From assembly GCA_028095005.1 (NCBI GenBank), contig CM051461.1, forward strand, positions 63,345,840 through 63,409,839: DNA of 64,000 nt, in the 5' to 3' direction. This DNA comes from Rhynchospora pubera. Taxonomy: Eukaryota > Streptophyta > Magnoliopsida > Poales > Cyperaceae. Positions 24,074-34,244 of the stretch are shown in pieces; position 1 is the stretch's first letter, and each line of letters starts with the position of its first letter. The notes below the pieces were generated by a model. It was not told the origin of the DNA, searched no databases, and saw only the letters and a list, made by a program, of their open reading frames with translations. The translations under genes were made by a program, and so were the position numbers.

Positions 24074-25505
24074 GCAGTGGAGTTGTCCGAATATGATGTG
24101 AGTTTCGAACCAAGGACAGCATACAAAGGACAAATTCTTGCCGACTTTATAGTCGAGTGCACAGCCAGACAAATTGAAAATCCCAAGGAAGAAGTGTGGG
24201 AAGTATTCGTGGATGGGGCAGCTTCTGAGAAGGGTTCGGGTGTTGGCGTTGAAATAAAAGGACCGAAAGGCGAAAAATTTCATTATGCGATACATTTGAC
24301 TTTCGAGGTGTCCAACAATGTCGCAGAGTATGAGGCGTTGTTGGCAGGTATGCGACTTATGGAGGCAATAGGAGCAAGAAGTGTGCGTTTCTACATGGAT
24401 TCTCAGCTAGTGGTAAACCAAATTAAAGGAGAATATGCAGCAATAAACGAAAGGCTAGCCCTATACTTGGAGAAGGTGAAAACAGTGTTAGCTGCTTTTG
24501 AAAGTGCTTCTGTAGAGTACGTACCGCGAACTCAAAATGAAACAGCAAATGCTCTCTCAAAAATTGCTAAAGAAAGCGATCTAGATCGGGAAAAGCCCAT
24601 TGTTATGTTAGAAGTGCCACATCCCAGCATTGATGTTCTTGCTTTCGAAGTGTATATTGTTGAGGCAGGAAAGGAGTGGTATGCTTTGTTATGGAATTTC
24701 CTCAAAGAAGGAAAACTCCCAGAAGAGGACAAGGTCGCCCGAAAAGTCAAGCGGTGGGCTCTCGAATTTACCATCCGAGATGGTCTATTACTGAAAAAAG
24801 GATATGGAATACCCTGGCTCACATGTGTGGGAAGAGCAAAAGCGGACGAAATTATTGCAGAAGTGCATGAAGGAATATGCGGTAGCCATCAAGGAATAAC
24901 TTCGCTAGGAAAGAGGATCGTTAGAGCAGGGTTTTACTGGCCCTCTTTGAAGAAGAATGTGGAGACATATGTTCGCAGATGCGAAAAATGTCAATTCCAC
25001 GCCCGCATACCAAGACAACCACCTCATCCGATGCAATCTATCTCCAGTTCATGGCCGTTTGATGTGTGGGGGCTAGATTTGTTGGGGCCTTTCCCTCAAG
25101 GACAAGGAAATGTTAAATTCCTAGTGGTGGCCGTGGAATATTTCACCAAATGGATTGAAGCCAAACCTCTAGCAACAATCACATCGCAAAAGATAGTGGA
25201 CTTCGCGAGACACCAGATCGTGTGTAGATACGGGATCCCACATACCTTCATCTCCGACAATGGCACACAGTTTACTGGCGCCCCATTCCAGGATTTTTGC
25301 AAAGGACTGGGTATCCGATCATGCACCTCTTCGGTCTGTCATCCCCAATCTAATGGTTTAGCTGAGGTATCCAACCGAACTATATTGGAAGGGCTGAAGA
25401 GGAAAATCGAAGGCAGCAAGAATACTTGGCCCGAGTATCTCGATGAAATCTTATGGGCCTACCGCACCACACCTCGCTCTTCCACAGGCCGTTCACCTTT
25501 TTCCA
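24074..25505 (+). pseudogene. Pol continuation after the TAG: second RNase H and integrase core
   Basis: Same frame as gag-pol, separated from it only by the TAG. First the archaeal-type RNase H: VFVDGAAS, NNVAEYEALLAGM, FYMDSQLVVNQIKGEY, VPRTQNETANALS, with its D-E-D-D set. Then integrase: HHCC-type zinc region (HEGICGSHQG, CEKCQFHA), and the DDE core with VWGLDLLGPF, FISDNGTQFTG and NGLAEVSNRTILEGLKR. The frame is cut after GRSPFSMS, where the 50-bp array begins. Without suppression of the TAG this part is not translated with gag-pol. Confidence 0.92.
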
Positions 25506-26010
25506 TGAGTCATGTGTTCGGGACTCAAGGGCTTCACCACCTCGTGCTTCACCCAAGAGTCATGTGTTCGGGACTCAAGGGCTTCGTCACTTAGTGCTTC
25601 ACCCAAGAGTCATGTGTTCGGGACTCAAGGGCTTCCTCACTTAGTGCTTCACCCAAGAGTCATGTGTTCGGGACTCAAGGGCTTCACCACTTCGTGCTTC
25701 ACCCAAGAGTCATGTGTTCGGGACTCAAGGGCTTCGTCACTTAGTGCTTCACCCCAGAGTCATGTGTTCGGGACTCAAGGGCTTCGTCACTTAGTGCTTC
25801 ACCCAAGAGTCATGTGTTCGGGACTCAAGGGCTTCACCACTTCGTGCTTCACCCAAGAGTCATGTGTTCGGGACTCAAGGGCTTCGTCACTTAGTGCTTC
25901 ACCCAAGAGTCATGTGTTCGGGACTCAAGGGCTTCGTCACTTAGTGCTTCACCCCAGAGTCATGTGTTCGGGACTCAAGGGCTTCACCACTTCATGCCTC
26001 ACCTAAGAGT
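25506..26010. repeat. Tandem array A, 10 x 50 bp
   Basis: Ten copies at exact 50-bp spacing (CATGTG at 25511, 25561 ... 25961) of a unit containing CATGTGTTCGGGACTCAAGG, followed by a degenerate end. Variant bases (CACCAC, CGTCAC, CCTCAC) follow the same order as the end of array B at 32851-33750, so A is a copy of that end, shifted by one unit. It interrupts the integrase. Confidence 0.95.
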
Positions 26011-26072
26011 CCTGTATTTTGCGACTTAATTTTCAACTTACGATGAATACTCATCCCAAGTTCAAGGGCTTA

Positions 26073-26497
26073 TGATAGGGCCGGCCTGATAAAGCTCGGC
26101 CCAAATAGAAGGATATGGAACCCAACCCAAAAGAGGCCCACAATGGGGGTAAAGAAGCGGGAAAAGTAAAATTAAACAGCGCGCCCCAAACGAAGTCGGG
26201 AGGATAGGCCATAACAAACTCATACGGAGCACCCCACCGAACATAACTCGGGAGAATCTAGAGGCACCCAGTTGGCTAACGGCTGTCGGGTGACGTCAGC
26301 ATTCTGTTATGGAGAAATAAGCCTATAAATAGAGGGGGTAGGCGATTGTATAGGGGGTTGGCATTTTGATAGAGAAAAAGCACTTGTATTAGACTAATGG
26401 TAGACAGATTGTAATCCCCAAATAATCAATAAAATTCATTTCCCACTCATTCTCATCTCTAAACTCTCTCAAGTTGTTAATCTCTACCATAACTGAG
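26073..26497 (+). repeat. Second LTR copy embedded in pol, 3'-truncated
   Basis: Begins TGATAGGG and matches the outer LTRs except about four substitutions (near 26319, 26355, 26363 and 26472). It lacks the last bases: after AACTGAGC the sequence becomes integrase C-terminal coding DNA. Preceded by the same array-to-LTR junction as at 33751-33812. Confidence 0.93.
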
Positions 26498-26499
26498 CA

Positions 26500-26790
26500 C
26501 CCAATCACGAGTTGAGGGAAGAAGCTCGAGTGAAGATGGAAGAGTATCAGAGAAGAATGCGAAAGGGCTTTGATAGGAAAGTCGCTCCCAAACATTTCCA
26601 ACCAGGTGATTGGGTGCTCAGGAAGATCGAAGCCACAGGTAAACAAGTGGGAAAACTTGATCCCGCATGGGAAGGCCCATTCGAAATCATTAAGTCCATT
26701 GAAGGCAGGGCTTACCATCTCAGGGATATGAGGGGCAAGCGCATTCCAAATGCTTGGAACGCTGCCCATCTCAGGAAGTTTTACATTTAG
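26500..26790 (+). pseudogene. Integrase C-terminal tail
   Basis: Reads ELREEARVKMEEYQRRM, FDRKVAPKHFQPGDWVLRK, LDPAWEGPFEIIK and AHLRKFYI and then a stop, the usual end of Tat/gypsy pol. It is in a different frame from the upstream pol and separated from it by about 1 kb of array plus LTR; the segment between the DDE core and ELREEAR is missing. Confidence 0.9.
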
Positions 26791-26799
26791 AAGGGATAG

Positions 26800-27000
26800 A
26801 AGTCGACCAATATCGTAGCCGGTCTCTTCGTGTCCAAGTTGTTTTTTATGATTTCGCTTTTGTTGTTATGGATAAGAACAAGAACCAGACCAATACCGTA
26901 GCCGGTCTCTTCATGTCCGAATTGTTTTCAGGTTTTCATTTTTTGTTGTGATGGCTAAAAACAACCAGACCAGTATCGTAGTTGGGTCTTTTTGTTCTTA
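26800..27000 (+). repeat. About 80-bp direct repeats after pol
   Basis: Two to three decayed copies of a unit with ATCGTAGCCGGTCTCTTC (near 26810, 26890, 26970). Non-coding start of the element's 3' region. Confidence 0.75.
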
Positions 27001-27141
27001 GTTGGGGTATTAAGGCCCTTGTATCTTAATATAATTTTGGTTTATAAATGAAGACAGTTTTGTTTTCTACTCTTTGAGTCTCGCGTGTTAAAAAAAATAA
27101 TAATAAAAATAAAAATAAAAATAAAAATAAAAAATAAAAAT

Positions 27142-28625
27142 AAAGTCGTGACCCTCCTCGAGAGAATTCTCGGAGTAAGCGCATTGAAAAAATAAAGTCG
27201 TGACCCTCCTCGAGAGAATTCTCGGAGTAAGCGCATTGAAAAAAAAAAAATGAAGTCGTGACCCTCCTCGAGAGAATTCTCGGAGTAAGCGCATTGAAAA
27301 AAAAAAAAATAAATAAAGTCGTGACCCTCCTCGAGAGAATTCTCGGAGTAAGCGCATTGAAAAAATAAAGTCGTGACCCTCCTCGAGAGAATTCTCGGAG
27401 TAAGCGCATTGAAAAAAAAAATAAATAAAGTCGTGACCCTCCTCGAGAGAATTCTCGGAGTAAGCGCATTGAAAAACTAAAGTCGTGACCCTCCTCGAGA
27501 GAATTCTCGGAGTAAGCGCATTGAAAAACTAAAGTCGTGACCCTCCTCGAGAGAATTCTCGGAGTAAGCGCATTGAAAAAAAAAATAATAAAGTCGTGAC
27601 CCTCCTCGAGAGAATTCTCGGAGTAAGCGCATTGAAAAAATAAAGTCGTGACCCTCCTCGAGAGAATTCTCGGAGTAAGCCATTGAAAAAAAAAAAAATA
27701 AAGTCGTGACCCTCCTCGAGAGAATTCTCGGAGTAAGCGCATTGAAAAAAATAGTCGTGACCCTTCTCGAGAGAATTCTCGGAGTAAGCGCATTGAAAAA
27801 CTAAAGTCGTGACCCTCCTCGAGAGAATTCTCGGAGTAAGCGCATTGAAAAACTAAAGTCGTGACCCTCCTCGAGAGAATTCTCGGAGTAAGCGCATTGA
27901 AAAAAAATAATAATAAAGTCGTGACCCTCCTCGAGAGAATTCTCGGAGTAAGCGCATTGAAAAAATAAAATCGTGACCCTCCTCGAGAGAATTCTCGGAG
28001 TAAGCGCATTGAAAAAAAAAAATAAAGTCGTGACCCTCCTCGAGAGAATTCTCGGAGTAAGCGCATTGAAAAACTAAAGTCGTGACCCTCCTCGAGAGAA
28101 TTCTCGGAGTAAGCGCATTGAAAAAAAAATAAAAAAAAATAAAGTCGTGACCCTCCTCGAGAGAATTCTCGGAGTAAGCGCATTGAAAAAAAAAAAAGCC
28201 GTGACCCTCCTCGAGAGAATTCTCGGAGTAAGCACATTAAAAAAAAATAAAGTCGTGACCCTCCTCGAGAGAATTCTCGGAGTAAGCGCATTGAAAAAAA
28301 TAGTCGTGACCCTCCTCGAGAGAATTCTCGGAGTAAGCGCATTGAAAAAAATAGTCGTGACCCTCCTCGAGAGAATTCTCGGAGTAAGCGCATTGAAAAA
28401 ATAAAATAAAGTCGTGACCCTCCTCGAGAGAATTCTCGGAGTAAGCGCATTGAAAAAAAAAATAATAAAGTCGTGACCCTCCTCGAGAGAATTCTCGGAG
28501 TAAGCGCATTGAAAAAAAAATAAAGTCGTGACCCTCCTCGAGAGAATTCTCGGAGTAAGCGCATTGAAAAAAAAATAAAGTCGTGACCCTCCTCGAGAGA
28601 ATTCTCGGAGTAAGCGCATCGAAAA
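27142..28625. repeat. 27-copy tandem array, variable 49-65-bp period
   Basis: A nearly invariant core of about 45 bp (AAGTCGTGACCCTCCTCGAG then AGAATTCTCGGAGTAAGCGC) is repeated 27 times, separated by A-rich spacers that vary in length. Each core has the 10-bp palindrome GAGAATTCTC and can form a CGAGA/TCTCG hairpin. Preceded by (AAAAAT)n at 27090-27141. Long antisense frames across it are repeat artefacts or translatable repeats. Confidence 0.95.
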
Positions 28626-29250
28626 GAAACGTCGGGAAAAGCTGACAAATAAATGTACTTTTCTTGTACTTGGGAATAAAGACAAAAACTAGGCAAATCT
28701 GACAATAAATGCTGACAATTAATACAGTTGGTTGGCAGTTAGCTGATAAAAAGCTATAAATAGAACCTATCGTCTTCCCCAAAAGAGATGCACCAGAACG
28801 TTGTCACCAAGCTTGAAATCAACAATGGCAAAAAGAAAGAAAAAGAAAATTAAAATATATCCCACAAAAATAAAAGGAAATTTAGGAGGATAGCTGAGAA
28901 GGAATCGGAGATTTAGGTGGATAGCTGATGTAAAGAAAAATACTCGCATCAGATATACACCAGTCTTCGGTTCCGAACATCCCCGAAACACCTGGATCTA
29001 GTGAATTCAGGAGCGGCTTTGTTATCTCAGTCGTTCCGAATCCAATGGATCGAGTTTGTTTCGGGTGATGGAGATCTCCCTAGCCTTAGAAGATTTTCTC
29101 CTAAGGCTGGGAAGATTTAATAACTAGCCCGGGGTTGTTAGTGTTAGATGACCCAAATCACTTCTTTCTGAGGATTGTCCGCGAATATATACAGAAAGAA
29201 AGTCAAGAAGAATTATCCTCGGTGCAGTTAGCAATAGTTAGAAAATATTT
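28626..29250. other. Tat 3' region without a recognised gene
   Basis: Contains a sense-strand TATA-like GCTATAAATAGAAC at 28753-28766 and a short basic frame from 28824 (MAKRKKKK). No long frame. This stretch differs from the flanking arrays in being unique. Confidence 0.6.
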
Positions 29251-29450
29251 TTCCTTGAGAATGTATCTCGGAAGTAATGCATTTTTATTTTTCCTTGAGA
29301 ATGTATCTCGGAATTAATGTATTTTTATTTTTCCTTGAGAATGTATCTCGGAAGTAATGTATTTTTATTTTTCCTTGAGAATGTATCTCGGAAGTAATGC
29401 ATTTTTATTTTTTCCTTGAGAATGTATCTCGAATTAATGTATTTTTATTT
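29250..29450. repeat. About 50-bp tandem repeat, 4 copies
   Basis: Unit with TTTCCTTGAGAATGTATCTC and then GGAAGTAATGCATTTTTATT, four copies with small differences; the last copies lose a G. Confidence 0.88.
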
Positions 29451-29767
29451 TTATATTTACGAACACATTCTTCAAATATATATTCTTGACAAAGGCTTGG
29501 AGTTAGTATACTTGTTAATTTTGAGAATAAATCTCGAAACCAAGCTGTAAAATGTATACCCAGTTATGATGTTGTAAACATCTCGCAAAAAAAAAAAAAA
29601 AAAAAAAAAATTGAGAAGAATGTATAGACAACTATAGTGAAAAGAAGTCACGATTTCCATTCAAACAAGCACCATATACATCAAAAAAGTCATATCACCA
29701 AAACATTAGTCCACTAGACAACTGCCATAATCCCAGCTATCCTACCAAGAACATAAAAAATACTATC
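29451..29767. other. Non-coding stretch with poly-A
   Basis: Includes a run of about 24 A at 29587-29611. It lies downstream of the antisense ORF stop and would be that transcript's 3' UTR on the minus strand. Nothing else recognised. Confidence 0.5.
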
Positions 29768-32068
29768 CTACCCAGATCCCGAGTTATCTTCGTCATCCAC
29801 AGGCTTCGGAACATCTGCAGGCCAAGGCACTTGTTCTTCAGGCCACGGGTATCGGGGGGCAAACATCTTTCCCAAAACATCAATGGTACCCGATAACACT
29901 TGCCCATCTGGGCCTAGAAGTCGATCATCAGAACGGCGCCAACTGCACTCGGCAACAGGAGGAAGATGTGGAATTTCATCAGCTGCAAGAATCCCAAATT
30001 CTTCATCTGTAATCGGGTAGGACCATTGGAGCCCGCGACATACTCGAAGTAAAACACTTCTGAGAACAGACGCCGACTGCATTCCAGCAGCCCTTTTGAA
30101 AGCGCGAGAACGAAAGAAAGAAGGAAGAAGTTCTTCAAAGATTTTGTACTTGTCATCCTGAGACAACTCGGCAGCCCCGGCAAGAAGAGAATTCTCTACT
30201 GATAACTTTGTCACTTCTTCCTTGAGAATTTCCGAGATGTTCTCGGACTTCTGCCTCTTACTTATTTCCTCAGCCAAAGCTTTGCGAGTAGAAGTTAGAA
30301 GACCCACGACTTGGTCTTTTTGTCTCAAAGATGAATCCAGTTTTAAAAGCAGTAAATGCCTTAGCCGCTCGAAATCCTCCAATTTCTGGGCCTGCTCGGT
30401 ATTTTCCTTCAGAAGATTCTGAGCGAACAGTACAATGAATTTGTTAGAATCAACATAGTTGTGAGTCATAGAATGCCAGTCCTTATAATGCTGGTCGTGT
30501 TCAACATTTAAATTTTGTACCTTTGACTTCTCCTTCGCTAACTCTACTTCCAAAGAAGCAATGCGAGCCTCTTGAGCAGAAAAGATCGCTCGAAGCTCTG
30601 CCAGACGGTGAGTTAAATGAGAAGATGAAGGAGATACTGGGTTCAGAGTGACAACGGCTGCATCCAGGTGAGATCTCAGAGGACTCGCGGGCACTTGAAG
30701 AGGAGTAGAAGCAGAATGCATCAGGTCTTCATCCTCCAAAGGAAGAGATCGGGCAGGAGTTGGAGGACAAGAACGAGCTGAACCCTCCGAAATCTGATGA
30801 GAGGGAACAGGTTCTGGGATGAACTCGGGAACAAATTCAAGAATAGGCTCTGAAGCAGGGGGAATCACGACTCTTGATGAACAAGGTTTTGGCAAACGAG
30901 GGGGTACCACGAACAACTCGTCATCGGAAACATCAACAGTTGCCCTTTCTGGAGGAGGGTGAGAAGATGTCTCCAGGGAAGGTCGAGTGTGAGAAGGACC
31001 CTTCCCACTAGTTATACTTCCAGTCCCTTTCAACGAGATACCTCCTTCTGACACCGCAGGATGTGACACTTTAGCAGGTCCAGCATCTCGTCGCGCTTTC
31101 TTCTGGCGACGCTCAGAAGCAGTGGTAGAACCAACCCCCCTTTTTAAGACCTTCGGGGGAGCCACTGGTGGAATAACAGTTTCGACCCCGAGATGTATCG
31201 GAGATTCTTCCTCTAAGGAAGTTCCATTAAAAACCAAACGAATTGGACCTTCGGTTTTGATGACAGAGTCCAATTTGAGAAGAAAAGCGTATTCTTCTAT
31301 AGTGGGAGGATCAATGGAGACACCATTGAAACTGTCAGTGTCCTTGTTCCATTTTTTAGTAATCCCGAACACATCCAGATAAGGCTGACGAAGATAACAG
31401 AAGTGAGTTTCCCAATTGTCAAGTTTCTTAACCTTCCCGAACAGGACCATGTTCACTTTGTTCCGAACGGTACAAAGATCCCCAGCTTTTGAAAATCCAA
31501 AATAATGCCCGAACATACGTAAGGAAGCTGTCATTCCTTCAAAGCCCATAGCCAAGGAAAACAAGGTCACCACAGTCTCGAAGGATCTAATGATGCACCA
31601 GGCGTTGGGGTGAAGTTGTTCAGGAGCAATCTCGAGAAGCGAGAGAATGTCGATCACGAATTGTGTAAGAGGGACTTTGAAACCACACCTCGATAAAGGT
31701 TTGAAAAGAACTGCCCCTTTTTCTTCATCGTAAGGTCGATCCTCGGGGGCTGCAGCTTCTAAGGCATCTTTCTCAGTGAGACCAATCTGACAAGAAAAAG
31801 CATACAAAGACTTCTCACTCCAGGGTTGAGATTGAAAGGTAGGCGTCTTCTTGAATACCTCATCAAGAGGACGAGAGGTGCGACGAAAAACCTCCTTTCT
31901 GGGAGCCACTCGACCTTTTCCCTTTTCGGGATCCCGAACAGGAGAAGAAGTGTCGACTTCTAGGTTCCCCTCAGCTGAAGAATGAACAACCATCTGTCGT
32001 TCCAAATTGGCAGATTTTTCTGGGACGTCCGAAGATGAAATTTGTGGCTTGGAACTGCTAGAAGCCAT
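29768..32068 (-). CDS. Antisense ORF of the Tat element (putative gypsy-type transposon domain, coiled coil)
   Basis: 766 codons on the strand opposite to pol. Start set at MASSSSKPQ because 19 upstream codons lie beyond a TTTGTTTTTCAG acceptor-like site, suggesting a spliced 5' UTR. About residues 100-260 hold PLSRCGFKVPLTQFVIDIL, LHPNAWCIIRSFETV and MFGHYFGFSKAG, resembling the PF04195 type domain found in antisense ORFs of Tat elements. A low-complexity Pro/Ser middle follows, then a long heptad region (LAELRAIFSAQEARIASLEV onward, about 505-650). It ends in an acidic tail (PVDDEDNSGSG). The frame is intact. Function in the element is unknown. Confidence 0.85.
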   Translation of the reverse strand: MASSSSKPQISSSDVPEKSANLERQMVVHSSAEGNLEVDTSSPVRDPEKGKGRVAPRKEVFRRTSRPLDEVFKKTPTFQSQPWSEKSLYAFSCQIGLTEKDALEAAAPEDRPYDEEKGAVLFKPLSRCGFKVPLTQFVIDILSLLEIAPEQLHPNAWCIIRSFETVVTLFSLAMGFEGMTASLRMFGHYFGFSKAGDLCTVRNKVNMVLFGKVKKLDNWETHFCYLRQPYLDVFGITKKWNKDTDSFNGVSIDPPTIEEYAFLLKLDSVIKTEGPIRLVFNGTSLEEESPIHLGVETVIPPVAPPKVLKRGVGSTTASERRQKKARRDAGPAKVSHPAVSEGGISLKGTGSITSGKGPSHTRPSLETSSHPPPERATVDVSDDELFVVPPRLPKPCSSRVVIPPASEPILEFVPEFIPEPVPSHQISEGSARSCPPTPARSLPLEDEDLMHSASTPLQVPASPLRSHLDAAVVTLNPVSPSSSHLTHRLAELRAIFSAQEARIASLEVELAKEKSKVQNLNVEHDQHYKDWHSMTHNYVDSNKFIVLFAQNLLKENTEQAQKLEDFERLRHLLLLKLDSSLRQKDQVVGLLTSTRKALAEEISKRQKSENISEILKEEVTKLSVENSLLAGAAELSQDDKYKIFEELLPSFFRSRAFKRAAGMQSASVLRSVLLRVCRGLQWSYPITDEEFGILAADEIPHLPPVAECSWRRSDDRLLGPDGQVLSGTIDVLGKMFAPRYPWPEEQVPWPADVPKPVDDEDNSGSG

Positions 32069-32850
32069 AGAAACTGAAAAACAAAGCACATAAGCACAAT
32101 ACCTAAGGATAGCATGCAGCATCAATGAAAAGAGTTCGGATGCAAGTAGAACAGGGACTGGTAATAATAAACAGGATCATCGTAGAATAGATACCAACAG
32201 TATAATTGGAGTCACACCAATACCTTTTATACCTTTTGTACCTTTTATACCAATCGATACAGACAAAGGTATATACCATACCTAAAAAGATAAAACAAGA
32301 AATGGTAGAGAACTGTTTGCTAACTATAAGAAGGGTATAAGCAAGAAAATGGAGTAAATAATCTTATTACCAAGACCACGGTATGTACCAACCATACCAG
32401 TTCTAAATCCACTGACATTCATACCAAACAGATAGGAAAAGACGATTCCATGGTATTTCTAAGGAAAACTTAGAACAAAAGGAGGATAAAGGAAAAGAAT
32501 ACCTGAAAAAAGGAGTTCGCCGGAGAAAACTCGCCGGAGAAGGAGAGGAAGGCCCGTCAGAGGACGAGAAGAGGAGCTCACCGGAGAGTAAGAGAGGAAA
32601 GATGAACGATCGTCCGGAGGAGTAGCAGAGAGAGAATAGCTCGACGGAGAAGAAAGAGGAGAAGAGGAGAAGGTTGAAGTGATAAATGGCAGAAGAAGAG
32701 AGAGAATGGAGTATAAAAGACAAGAAGTTGAAAGGACAGCAGTAAAGGCGGTAAAAACTTTCACAGATCACGAGGCGAAGATGGAGGGTTGGCGTTGGGA
32801 TCAAGGCGCATACCAAGCGATAGCCAGGTAACTTGACCGCCTAACCGTTT
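32069..32850 (-). other. Upstream region of the antisense ORF
   Basis: Holds the presumed 5' UTR and promoter of the antisense gene. The minus strand is pyrimidine-rich at 32500-32760 (TCTCCGGCGA-like words), and several near-copies of ATACCTTTTATACC occur at 32215-32270. No coding frame accepted. Confidence 0.45.
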
Positions 32851-33750
32851 CATGTGTTCGGGACTCAAGGGCTTCATCACTTCGTCCTTCACCCAAGAGT
32901 CATGTGTTCGGGACTCAAGGGCTTCACCACTTCGTGCTTCACCCAAGAGTCATGTGTTCGGGACTCAAGGGCTTCGTCACTTAGTGCTTCACCCAAGAGT
33001 CATGTGTTCGGGACTCAAGGGCTTCCTCACTTAGTGCTTCACCCAAGAGTCATGTGTTCGGGACTCAAGGGCTTCACCACTTCGTGCTTCACCCAAGAGT
33101 CATGTGTTCGGGACTCAAGGGCTTCGTCACTTAGTGCTTCACCCAAGAGTCATGTGTTCGGGACTCAAGGGCTTCATCACTTCGTCCTTCACCCAAGAGT
33201 CATGTGTTCGGGACTCAAGGGCTTCACCACTTCGTGCTTCACCCAAGAGTCATGTGTTCGGGACTCAAGGGCTTCGTCACTTAGTGCTTTACCCAAGAGT
33301 CATGTGTTCGGGACTCAAGGGCTTCCTCACTTAGTGCTTCACCCAAGAGTCATGTGTTCGGGACTCAAGGGCTTCACCACTTCGTGCTTCACCCAAGAGT
33401 CATGTGTTCGGGACTCAAGGGCTTCGTCACTTAGTTCTTCACCCAAGAGTCATGTGTTCGGGACTCAAGGGCTTCGTCACTTAGTGCTTCACCCCAGAGT
33501 CATGTGTTCGGGACTCAAGGGCTTCGTCACTTAGTGCTTCACCCAAGAGTCATGTGTTCGGGACTCAAGGGCTTCACCACTTCGTGCTTCACCCAAGAGT
33601 CATGTGTTCGGGACTCAAGGGCTTCGTCACTTAGTGCTTCACCCAAGAGTCATGTGTTCGGGACTCAAGGGCTTCGTCACTTAGTGCTTCACCCCAGAGT
33701 CATGTGTTCGGGACTCAAGGGCTTCACCACTTCATGCCTCACCTAAGAGT
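32851..33750. repeat. Tandem array B, 18 x 50 bp, with 300-bp higher-order period
   Basis: Eighteen units at exact 50-bp spacing (CATGTG at 32851 to 33701). Variant positions give the order CAT, CAC, CGT, CCT, CAC, CGT for 32851-33150 and again for 33151-33450, so six units are duplicated as a block. The last units match array A. Confidence 0.95.
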
Positions 33751-33812
33751 CCTGTATTTTGCGACTTAATTTTCAACTTGCGATGAATACTCATCCCAAG
33801 TTCAAGGGCTTA

Positions 33813-34244
33813 TGATAGGGCCGGCCTGATAAAGCTCGGCCCAAATAGAAGGATATGGAACCCAACCCAAAAGAGGCCCACAATGGGGGTAAAGAAGCGG
33901 GAAAAGTAAAATTAAACAGCGCGCCCCAAACGAAGTCGGGAGGATAGGCCATAACAAACTCATACGGAGCACCCCACCGAACATAACTCGGGAGAATCTA
34001 GAGGCACCCAGTTGGCTAACGGCTGTCGGGTGACGTCAGCATTCTGTTATGGAGAAATAGGCCTATAAATAGAGGGGGTAGGCGATTGTATAGGAGGTTG
34101 GCGTTTTGATAGAGAAAAAGCACTTGTATTAGACTAATGGTAGACAGATTGTAATCCCCAAATAATCAATAAAATTCATTTCCCACTCATTCTCATCTCT
34201 AAACTCTCTCACGTTGTTAATCTCTACCATAACTGAGCTTATCA
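33813..34244 (+). repeat. 3' LTR of the Tat element
   Basis: 432 bp, no difference from the 5' LTR seen on base-by-base reading. Followed by the ATTCG target duplication. The purine-rich CAAGTTCAAGGG just upstream is a weak polypurine tract. Confidence 0.95.

Larger units (their letters stand above)
19133..34244 (+). mobile_element. Complete 15.1-kb Ty3/gypsy retrotransposon, Tat-type
   Basis: The two outer LTRs (19133-19564 and 33813-34244) show no difference on reading, and the element is flanked by ATTCG on both sides (19128-19132 and 34245-34249). Order: LTR, primer-binding region, gag-pol, a stray array plus LTR inside integrase, end of integrase, tandem arrays, antisense ORF, tandem array, LTR. 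The second RNase H (archaeal type) before integrase and an antisense ORF between pol and the 3' LTR are known features of the Tat lineage (Grande, RIRE2, Retand, Ogre relatives). Identical LTRs imply a very recent insertion. Confidence 0.93.

Noticed and set aside
25512..26006. Open frames in tandem arrays A and B (for example 25512-26006 and 32854-33534)
   Set aside because: The 50-bp repeat lacks stops in these frames; the product is a pure repeat translation.
27142..28625. CRISPR-like regular repeat array
   Set aside because: The spacers are A-rich filler of variable length, not unique sequence, and the array lies inside a plant retrotransposon.
27026..28705. 559-codon minus-strand frame made of RILSRRVTT-type repeats
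   Set aside because: It is produced by the stop-free 27-copy tandem array; two other minus frames are also open across long parts of it, and there is no non-repeat domain.
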